From: an uncultured Solirubrobacter sp.
GTDB lineage: Bacteria > Actinomycetota > Thermoleophilia > Solirubrobacterales > Solirubrobacteraceae
NCBI GenBank assembly: GCA_937871635.1
Contig: CALMNS010000679.1
Location: forward strand, 1-6,655
Direction: 5' to 3'
Length of the DNA: 6,655 nt
In this document: in pieces, positions 1 to 6,655 of the stretch
Layout: the number at the start of each line of letters is the position of its first letter
Position numbering within the stretch: position 1 is the stretch's first letter
The notes under the pieces: generated by a model
What the model was told of the DNA's origin: nothing
What the model saw: only the letters and a program-made list of their open reading frames with translations
Databases searched by the model: none
Position numbers and translations under genes: made by a program

Positions 1-526
1 CGGCTTCAAGGACTCCGGCATCGGCCGCGAGGAGGACGGGGCCGAGCTGCTCGTCGCGCCCGCGCACGCGCCCGCCGTATGGGACGCGCTGGTCGCCGGC
101 GGGGCGGCGCCGATCGGGCTCGCCGCGCGCGACACCCTGCGCCTCGAGGTCTGCTTCCACCTCTACGGCAACGACCTGATGGAGACCCGCGGGCCGATCG
201 AGGCCGGGCTGGGCTGGTGCTGCAAGGAGGTGACGGGCTTCGTCGGCGCCGAGCCGATCGCCCGGGTCCGCGCCGAGGGCCCGCGTGAGAAGCTCGTTCC
301 GTTCGTGGTCGAGGGCGCCGGGATCGCCCGGCAGGGCAACCCGGTCCTCGCGGGCGGGGAGGTCACCAGCGGCACGTTCTCCCCGAGCCTCGAGCGCGGC
401 ATCGGGATGGCCTACCTCCCCGCCGAGCTCGCGAGCCCCGGCACCCCGATCCAGATCGACGTCCGCGGCAAGGTCCGGGACGCGACCGTGGCGACCAAGC
501 CGCTCTACAAGCGAGAGGACACCTAG
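1..526 (+). CDS. gcvT: Aminomethyltransferase (glycine cleavage system T protein), C-terminal half, 5' end cut by window
   Basis: The T protein takes the aminomethyl group held on lipoylated H protein and transfers its carbon to tetrahydrofolate, giving 5,10-methylene-THF and ammonia in the cytoplasm. Reading from base 2, 174 residues are visible, about half of a usual 360-370 residue GcvT. The family pattern is clear: ARDTLRLE (fragment residues 42-49), LYGNDL (55-59 region), PIEAGLGW (65-72), then the C-terminal barrel with GxVTSGTFSPSL (119-130), IGMAY (134-138), DVRGK (153-157) and a terminal KPLYKRE (166-172). The segment just before, fragment residues 5-13 (SGIGREEDG), differs from the usual TGYTGEDG-like folate-site loop. 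The TAG stop overlaps the GTG start of gcvH by one base. The true start, N-terminal folate-binding domain and promoter lie outside the window. Family assignment is secure. Confidence 0.95.
   Translation, partial: GFKDSGIGREEDGAELLVAPAHAPAVWDALVAGGAAPIGLAARDTLRLEVCFHLYGNDLMETRGPIEAGLGWCCKEVTGFVGAEPIARVRAEGPREKLVPFVVEGAGIARQGNPVLAGGEVTSGTFSPSLERGIGMAYLPAELASPGTPIQIDVRGKVRDATVATKPLYKREDT
513..519 (+). promoter_or_regulatory. Ribosome binding site for gcvH
   Basis: A purine run GAGAGGA lies inside the last codons of gcvT and ends 6 nt before the GTG at 526. It supports this non-ATG start, which overlaps the gcvT stop (TAGTG) and implies translational coupling. Seen directly; function inferred from position. 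Confidence 0.6.
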
Positions 527-912
527 TGGCCGACGCCAGCTACCCCGACGACCTGCGCTACCACGCCGAGCACGACTGGGCGCGCGTGGACGGTGAGGTC
601 GCCACCCTGGGAATCACCTGGTACGCGCAGGACTCGCTGGGCGAGGTGGTGTTCTTCGACCCGCCCGCGGTGGGCACGACGATCGCCAAGGACGAGCCGT
701 ACGCCGAGGTCGAGTCCGTCAAGGCGGTCTCGGACGTCGTCGCCCCGGTCTCCGGGGAGATCGTCGAGGTCAACCCGGCGCTCGGCGACGCGCCAGAGAC
801 GATCAACGACGACCCCTACGGCGACGGGTGGATGGTCAAGGTGCGCCTGAGCGACGTATCCGAGCTGGACACCCTGCTGGACGCCGCCGCCTACCGCGAG
901 ATCCTGGACTAG
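526..912 (+). CDS. gcvH: Glycine cleavage system H protein (lipoyl carrier)
   Basis: H protein is the small lipoylated shuttle of the glycine cleavage complex: its lipoyl arm accepts the aminomethyl group from the P protein, presents it to the T protein, and is reoxidised by the L protein. The 128-residue product matches the family's usual length (about 125-130). The N-terminal DLRYHAEHDWAR (residues 9-20) and LGITWYAQDSLGEVVFFD (28-45) are typical, and ESVKAVSD (63-70) holds the lipoyl-accepting lysine, K66 (codon 721-723). APVSGEIVEVN (73-83) and NDDPYGDGWMVKV (94-106) complete the hybrid-motif fold. The GTG start is chosen because it gives the expected N-terminus, has a purine-rich site upstream, and overlaps the gcvT stop by one base. 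It sits 3 nt before gcvPA. Lipoylation must be supplied by LipA/LipB or similar enzymes elsewhere. No odd features. Confidence 0.97.
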   Translation: MADASYPDDLRYHAEHDWARVDGEVATLGITWYAQDSLGEVVFFDPPAVGTTIAKDEPYAEVESVKAVSDVVAPVSGEIVEVNPALGDAPETINDDPYGDGWMVKVRLSDVSELDTLLDAAAYREILD

Positions 913-915
913 CCA

Positions 916-2285
<1,370 letters not shown>

Positions 2286-2286
<1 letters not shown>

Positions 2287-3857
2287 TGTCGAAGACCATG
2301 AACGACAACCGGCTGCACGGGGATCCCGGCATCGCCGACACCGCGGGCCAGGACGGCCGCGGGCTCTCGCTCGAGATGCCCAAGCAGCGCGATCGTGCGG
2401 TGACGATCTTCGAGAAGTCCAAGGCCGGCCGCCGCGCCTTCGTGGCGCCCGAGCTCGACGTGGACGCCCAGCCGCTCGACGATCTCATCCCCGCGCGGAT
2501 GCGCCGCACGGAGCCGCCGCGGCTGCCCGAGATCTCCGAGCCGGAGATCAACCGCCACTACAAGCGCCTCTCCACCCGCAACTTCGACCTCGACGAGGGC
2601 TTCTACCCGCTCGGCTCGTGCACGATGAAGCACAACCCGAAGCTCCACGAGCGGATCGCGGCGCTGCCGGGCAACGCCCGCCTGCATCCGGCGCAGGCAC
2701 CCGAGCGCGCCCAGGGCGCACTCGAGCTGATGTACGAGCTGCAGGTCGCGCTCGGCGAGGTCGCCGGCCTCCCGCACGTCTCCCTGCAGCCCTCGGCCGG
2801 CTCGCACGGCGAGCTCGCCGGCGTCCTGCTCACCCGGGCCTACCACGAGGACCGCGGCGACCACCGCACGAAGGTGCTCACCCCGGACACCGCGCACGGG
2901 ACGAACCCGGCGACGGTGACCATGGCGGGCTACGAGGTCGTCAAGGTGGGGACGGACCCGGACGGCGGCGTCGACCTCGAGGACCTGCGCGCGAAGGCCG
3001 ACGACCAGGTCGCCTGCCTGATGCTCACGAACCCGAGCACGCTCGGGCTCTTCGACCGCAACATCGAGGAGATCGCGTCGATCGTCCACGGGGTGGGCGC
3101 CACGCTGTACTACGACGGGGCGAACCTCAACGCGGTGATGGGGATCTCCCGCCCGGGCGACATGGGCTTCGACATCGTCCACTACAACCTGCACAAGACG
3201 TTCACGCAGCCGCACGGCGGCGGCGGACCGGGCGCCGGGCCGATCGCGGTGAGCGACCGGATCGAGCCGTACCTACCGCGGCCGCAGGTCGTACAGGGCG
3301 ACGACGGCAGCTTCGTGCTCGACTACGACCGGCCCAAGTCGATCGGCCGCCTGCGCGGCTTCCAGGGCAACTACGGGGTGTTCGTCCGCTCCTACGCCTA
3401 CATTCTCTCGCTGGGCGGCGACGGCCTGCGCGAGGCGTCGGAGACCGCCGTGCTCAACGCGAACTACCTGCTCGCCCGGCTGCGCGAGGCGGGCGTCGCG
3501 GAGTACCTGCCGGTCGCCTACGACCGGCTCTGCATGCACGAGTTCGTGCTGAGCGGGGCGCCGATGAAGCGCGAGCTGGGGCTCAAGACGCTCGACCTCG
3601 CCAAGCGGCTGCTCGACTTCGGCTTCCATCCGCCGACGGTCTACTTCCCGCTGCTCGTCGACGAGGCCCTGCTCGTCGAGCCCACCGAGACGGAGACCAA
3701 GGAGACGCTCGACGCGTTCGCCGACACCATCGCCGAGATCCTGCGCGAAGGCGAACAGGACCCCGAGATCGCCCGCAACGCGCCGTACACCACGCCGGTG
3801 CGCCGCCTCGACGAGGCCGGCGCCGCCAAGCGCCCGGTGCTCCGCCAGCCGCTCTAG
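2286..3857 (+). CDS. gcvPB: Glycine dehydrogenase (decarboxylating) subunit 2, P protein beta subunit, PLP-bearing
   Basis: This is the catalytic, PLP-binding subunit of the two-chain P protein; with GcvPA it converts glycine and oxidised lipoyl-H protein to CO2 and aminomethyl-H protein. The 523-residue product carries FYPLGSCTMKHNPKLHE (residues 106-122), PSAGSHGELAG (169-179), DTAHGTNPATVTMAGYEV (201-218), the cofactor-contacting YYDGANLNAVMG (275-286), and NLHKTFTQPHGGGGPGAGP (301-319), where K304 (codon 3195-3197) is the predicted Schiff-base lysine. FDFGFHPPTVYFP-type sequence near the C-terminus and VEPTETETKE are also family hallmarks. The usual family start, like IFEKSKAGRR, falls only at residues 41-50, so the chosen start adds about 35-38 residues. 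I keep the 2286 ATG because it overlaps the gcvPA stop (TGATG) and has GGGAG upstream. A later start at 2376 or 2400 cannot be excluded. Confidence 0.96.
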
Positions 3858-3858
3858 G

Positions 3859-3885
3859 GCGCGCGGGCCGGCGCACCCCGCGCGC
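3859..3885 (+). terminator. GC-rich hairpin after gcvPB, possible transcription terminator or 3'-end stabiliser
   Basis: A perfect 9-bp inverted repeat, GCGCGCGGG (3859-3867) and CCCGCGCGC (3877-3885), encloses a 9-nt loop and begins one base after the gcvPB stop codon. It lies in the largest gap between genes in the window. There is no T-rich tract after it, so it is not a textbook intrinsic terminator. In high-GC actinobacteria, hairpins without a U-tract are often proposed as terminators, but an mRNA-protecting or Rho-associated role is equally possible. In sequence this GC-rich, a 9-bp chance repeat is not impossible; its location right after the stop is the main support. Confidence 0.5.
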
Positions 3886-3902
3886 AGCGATCGGCCCCGC
3901 GT

Positions 3903-3909
3903 GGGAAGG
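3903..3909 (+). promoter_or_regulatory. Ribosome binding site deciding the DUF2254 gene start
   Basis: The purine run GGGAAGG ends 9 nt before the ATG at 3919. An in-frame GTG at 3901 would overlap this site and add six residues with no purine-rich site of its own, so the ATG is preferred. Seen directly; role inferred. Confidence 0.5.
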
Positions 3910-3918
3910 TCAGGGGGC

Positions 3919-5217
3919 ATGCGACGCTTCCGGATCGGCCACCACCTCAAGACGAGCCTCTGGCTCGTCCCCCTGCTCTGCGTGGTGGCGGGCATCGCCC
4001 TGTCGCTCTTCACCACCGGGATCGACGACGGCGGGCTGATCCCGCGGAGCGTCAGCGGCGACCCCGCCGCCGCGCTCCAGATCCTCTACCTGATCGCCTT
4101 CGCGATGCTCACCCTGACGGGGCTCGTGCTCTCGCTGCTGGTGGTCGCCGTCCAGCTCGCGATGGGGACGTTCTCGCCCCGCATCGTCCGGCAGATCCTC
4201 CAGGACCGGCCGAGCCAGGCGGCCATCGGCCTCTTCGCGGGCACGTTCACCCACGCGCTCCTGGCCATGCGGGCGGTCGAGACCACGACGGAGACGCGGC
4301 CGCAGGGCGGGACGGTCCCGGGCCTCGCGGTCGTGGTGGCCATCGTCCTCGTCATGGCCTGCATCGCCACGCTCGTCTGGTACCTCAACCACATCACCCA
4401 GTCCCTGCGCACCGCCGCGCTGGTGGGCTGGGTCGCCGACGACACGGTGACGACGCTCGACCAGGTCTACCCCGACCGGGGGACGCCGGCCGCGCTGGAA
4501 CCCGACCTGCTCCCCGCCCCGAAGAGCGGCGTGATCTTCGAGATCGGCCACGACCGGCTGGTCTCCCTCGCCGAGCGCGCGGACTGCCGCATCGAGCTGC
4601 TGTGGGCGGTCGGCGACTTCGTCCCCACCGGCGCGGCGCTCGTCCGCGTGGCCGGCGACCCGGCCCGGCTCGACCGCAAGGCCGTGGTCCGGTCGGTCGC
4701 CGTGGGCCCCGAGCGCACGCTCAACCAGGACGTCGCCTACGGGATCCGGCTGCTGGTCGACATCGCCGAGCGCACGCTCTCCGGCGGCCCGTTCGCGGAC
4801 CCGACCACCGCCGTGCAGGCGATCGACCGCCTGCACGACATCCTGCGCCAGATCGTCCGCCGGCCGCTGCACTCGGGGCGCTACTGCGACGCGGCGGGCA
4901 CGCTGCGGCTGGTCGTGCCCACGATGCACTGGGACGGCTTCGTCCGCGTCGCCTTCGACGAGATCCGCCAGGCCGGCGCCGGCTCGCCGCAGGTCTCGCG
5001 CCGGCTGAAGGCCGCCCTCTGCGACCTGCTGGCGATCGCCCCGCCGGACCGTCGCGGCGCGCTCGAGCACCAGCTCGCGCTCCTCGAGGAGGTGGCCGGC
5101 GGCGTCGCCCAGACGGAGGAGGACCGCGCCGCCGCCCTGGTCGCCGACCCGTCGGGGCTCGGCTCGGCGGCGGAGTTCGTCGAGAGCCCGGCCCCGCGCC
5201 CGGAGGTCACCACGTAG
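3919..5217 (+). CDS. DUF2254 family predicted membrane protein
   Basis: The 432-residue product looks like the DUF2254 family (predicted integral membrane proteins), whose function is not known to me. Four hydrophobic segments fill the N-terminal part, at about residues 13-33, 55-78, 101-118 and 134-156. The family signature between helices 2 and 3 is recognisable: QLAMGTFSPRIVRQILQDR (79-97), then AIGLFAGTFTHALLAMR (102-118). A soluble region follows, with GDFVPTGAALVRV (232-244) and LNQDVAYGIRLLVDIAERTL (268-287). The next motif reads SGGPFADPTTAVQAIDRL (288-305), whereas the family typically has a SPGINDPTTA-like sequence; this copy is altered and one residue longer. There is no clear signal peptide beyond the first helix. 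The C-terminal tail (about 400-432) is acidic and Pro/Ala-rich and looks disordered. The gene is 61 nt from gcvPB beyond a hairpin, and 14 nt before trpS, so it more likely travels with trpS-scpA. Family call is from motif memory, not a search. Confidence 0.82.
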   Translation: MRRFRIGHHLKTSLWLVPLLCVVAGIALSLFTTGIDDGGLIPRSVSGDPAAALQILYLIAFAMLTLTGLVLSLLVVAVQLAMGTFSPRIVRQILQDRPSQAAIGLFAGTFTHALLAMRAVETTTETRPQGGTVPGLAVVVAIVLVMACIATLVWYLNHITQSLRTAALVGWVADDTVTTLDQVYPDRGTPAALEPDLLPAPKSGVIFEIGHDRLVSLAERADCRIELLWAVGDFVPTGAALVRVAGDPARLDRKAVVRSVAVGPERTLNQDVAYGIRLLVDIAERTLSGGPFADPTTAVQAIDRLHDILRQIVRRPLHSGRYCDAAGTLRLVVPTMHWDGFVRVAFDEIRQAGAGSPQVSRRLKAALCDLLAIAPPDRRGALEHQLALLEEVAGGVAQTEEDRAAALVADPSGLGSAAEFVESPAPRPEVTT

Positions 5218-5231
5218 GCTGCACCGCGCGC

Positions 5232-6239
5232 GTGCGCATCTTCTCCGGCATCCAGCCCACGGGCCGCAAGCACCTGGGCAACCACATCGGGGCGATCCGC
5301 CAGTACGTCGCGGGGCAGGACCGCGGAGATCCGGCCATCTACTGCATCGTCGACCTCCACGCGACCACGGTCGCCTACGACCCGGCCGAGCTGCGGGCCC
5401 GGACCTACGACACGGTGGCGACGCTGATGGCCGCCGGGCTCGATCCCGGCCGCTGCCTGCTCTTCCGCCAGGGCGACGTGCCCGAGCACTCAGAGCTCTG
5501 CTGGCTGCTCTGCTCGGTGACGGCGCTGGGCGAGCTCAACCGCATGCACCAGTTCCGCGACAAGTCGCTCGACCGCGACCTCGTCTCCGCCGGGCTGCTG
5601 CTCTACCCCGTCCTGCAGGCCGCCGACGTCCTCGCCTATCGCGCCCACGAGGTGCCCGTGGGCGAGGACCAGCGCGAGCACCTCGAGGTCATGCGGGGGA
5701 TCGCCCAGCGCTTCAACGCCCGCTACGGCGAGACGCTCGTGGTTCCCGAGCACCGGATCCCGGAGGTCGGGGCGCGGATCATGGACCTCCAGGACCCGAC
5801 CCGGAAGATGTCGACGTCGGCCGCCTCGCAGGAGGGGACGGTCTACGTCCTCGACGAGCCCGAGGCGATCCGCAAGAAGTTCCGCCGCGCGGTGACCGAC
5901 TCCGGGGCGGAGGTGCGCCGGGGGCCGGACAAAGCGGGGATCTCGAACCTCATCGACGTGCTCGCCGCGGTGACCGACTCGACGCCGGCGGCGGTCGAGC
6001 GCGAGTACGCCGACGCGCGCTACGGCGACTTCAAGACCAAGGTGGCCGACGCGGTGACCGCCCACCTCGCCCCGATCCGCGAGCGCTACGCGGACCTGCG
6101 CGCCGACGAGGACGCGCTCGAGGCGGTCTTCGCGGCGGGCGCCGAGCGCGCGAGCGCGCTGGCGGGGGAGACGCTGGCCGACGTCCGCGAGGTCATGGGC
6201 GTCGGGCCGCCACGGGCGCACCGCCGGGGGCGCCGCTAG
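5232..6239 (+). CDS. trpS: Tryptophanyl-tRNA synthetase (tryptophan--tRNA ligase)
   Basis: This cytoplasmic class I synthetase charges tRNA-Trp using ATP. The 335-residue product matches the usual bacterial length (about 330-340). It opens with RIFSGIQPTGRKHLGNHIGA (residues 2-21), containing the HIGH-type signature HLGN (14-17). Substrate-site motifs follow: CIVDLHATT (38-46), NRMHQFRDKS (103-112), LYPVLQAADVLAY (124-136) and VGEDQREHLE (143-152). The KMSKS signature appears as KMSTS (192-196), with threonine in place of the second lysine. The C-terminal anticodon-recognition helical region ends in a short basic tail. GTG at 5232 is chosen because it places the expected first residues just before SGIQPTG, and no other start codon exists in frame back to the preceding gene's end. 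There is no close Shine-Dalgarno site; a GGAGGT lies about 24 nt upstream. It is 14 nt from the membrane protein gene and 15 nt before scpA. Confidence 0.96.
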   Translation: MRIFSGIQPTGRKHLGNHIGAIRQYVAGQDRGDPAIYCIVDLHATTVAYDPAELRARTYDTVATLMAAGLDPGRCLLFRQGDVPEHSELCWLLCSVTALGELNRMHQFRDKSLDRDLVSAGLLLYPVLQAADVLAYRAHEVPVGEDQREHLEVMRGIAQRFNARYGETLVVPEHRIPEVGARIMDLQDPTRKMSTSAASQEGTVYVLDEPEAIRKKFRRAVTDSGAEVRRGPDKAGISNLIDVLAAVTDSTPAAVEREYADARYGDFKTKVADAVTAHLAPIRERYADLRADEDALEAVFAAGAERASALAGETLADVREVMGVGPPRAHRRGRR

Positions 6240-6254
6240 CGTTCCGGCCCTCCG

Positions 6255-6655
6255 ATGGCCGTCGCCGACCGCACCCCGCTCAGCGGGCTCGAGCTCGACC
6301 TCGACGTCTTCGCCGGCCCGCTGGACCTGCTGTGCTCGCTCGTCCTGCGCGAGGAGCTCGACCTGCTCGAGGTGGACCTCGCCGAGGTCGTCCTCACCTA
6401 CCTCGACCACCTCGAGGCCCGCGGCGGGCTGGACCTCGAGGCGGCGACGGAGTTCCTGGTGCTGATCGCCGCGCTGCTCGAGCTCAAGTCGCGCCTGATG
6501 CTGCCGGGCGAGGAGGTCGAGGAGCTCGACGAGCTCGGGCCCGCCGAGGCGGCCGAGGAGCTGGTGGCCCGCATGCTCGCCTACCTGCGCCACCGCGGGG
6601 CCGCCGCCTGGCTCGCCGAGCTGGGCGCCGAGGCCCAGCGGTCGCTGGCCCGGGT
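6255..6655 (+). CDS. scpA: Segregation and condensation protein A (kleisin), N-terminal part, cut by window end
   Basis: ScpA is the kleisin subunit that bridges the SMC heads and, with ScpB, forms the chromosome-organising condensin complex. Only 133 codons are visible; a full ScpA is usually about 230-290 residues. The N-terminal SMC-binding part is typical: LDVFAGPLDLLCSLV (residues 16-30), the acidic, Leu-rich helix DLLEVDLAEVVLTYLDHLEA (36-55), and EFLVLIAALLELKSRLMLP (66-84). An acidic EEVEELDELGP linker (86-96) follows, then EAAEELVARMLAYLRHRGAA (98-117). The ATG is 15 nt after trpS. Its ribosome site is weak: GGGGG at 6226-6230 is about 24 nt away, so coupling to trpS translation is plausible. 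scpB is expected just downstream in many bacteria but lies outside the window. The frame stays open to the last base. Confidence 0.94.
   Translation, partial: MAVADRTPLSGLELDLDVFAGPLDLLCSLVLREELDLLEVDLAEVVLTYLDHLEARGGLDLEAATEFLVLIAALLELKSRLMLPGEEVEELDELGPAEAAEELVARMLAYLRHRGAAAWLAELGAEAQRSLAR

Noticed and set aside
1..525. Glycine riboswitch or operon promoter
   Set aside because: Bases from 2 on are coding gcvT; any leader would lie upstream of the window.
3858..3918. Promoter for the DUF2254 gene
   Set aside because: No recognisable -10/-35 pair was seen in this short, almost pure GC gap, so I do not call one.
4602..5231. The trpS frame extends more than 600 nt upstream into the DUF2254 gene
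   Set aside because: It is an out-of-frame reading of the membrane protein gene; TrpRS sequence starts exactly at GTG 5232.

Overview
The window is very GC-rich and densely coding, with six complete or partial housekeeping genes plus one membrane protein gene, all on the + strand. The split glycine decarboxylase (separate GcvPA and GcvPB), strong G/C bias at third codon positions, GTG starts, and the trpS-scpA neighbourhood fit a high-GC actinobacterium. From memory of sequence flavour, Thermoleophilia (the Solirubrobacter / Conexibacter / Patulibacter group) is the best guess; this is an inference, not a proven assignment.

Region 1 (1-3857) is a tight glycine cleavage operon in the order gcvT (3' half only), gcvH, gcvPA, gcvPB. 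Junctions are a 1-nt overlap (TAGTG), a 3-nt gap, and a 1-nt overlap (TGATG), so the four products are probably translated in a coupled way from one mRNA. Together they encode the P (two subunits), H and T proteins that oxidise glycine to CO2, ammonia and 5,10-methylene-tetrahydrofolate. The fourth component, the L protein (dihydrolipoyl dehydrogenase), is not in the window. The promoter and any glycine riboswitch would lie upstream of the window.

Region 2 (3858-3918) is a 61-nt gap holding a perfect 9-bp GC hairpin directly after the gcvPB stop. It probably marks the end of the gcv transcription unit or protects its 3' end.

Region 3 (3919-6655) holds a DUF2254-type four-helix membrane protein of unknown function, then trpS (tryptophanyl-tRNA synthetase, GTG start, 14 nt downstream), then the first 133 codons of scpA (segregation and condensation protein A), cut by the window end. 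The spacing suggests a second co-transcribed group. Nothing links the membrane protein to glycine metabolism or tRNA charging except position.

I see no mobile element, CRISPR array, RNA gene or phage gene, and no convincing new system. The points worth a second look are modest: sequence departures in conserved motifs of GcvT and the DUF2254 protein, an N-terminal extension on GcvPB, the hairpin, the trpS start context, and a marked preference for TAG stops.
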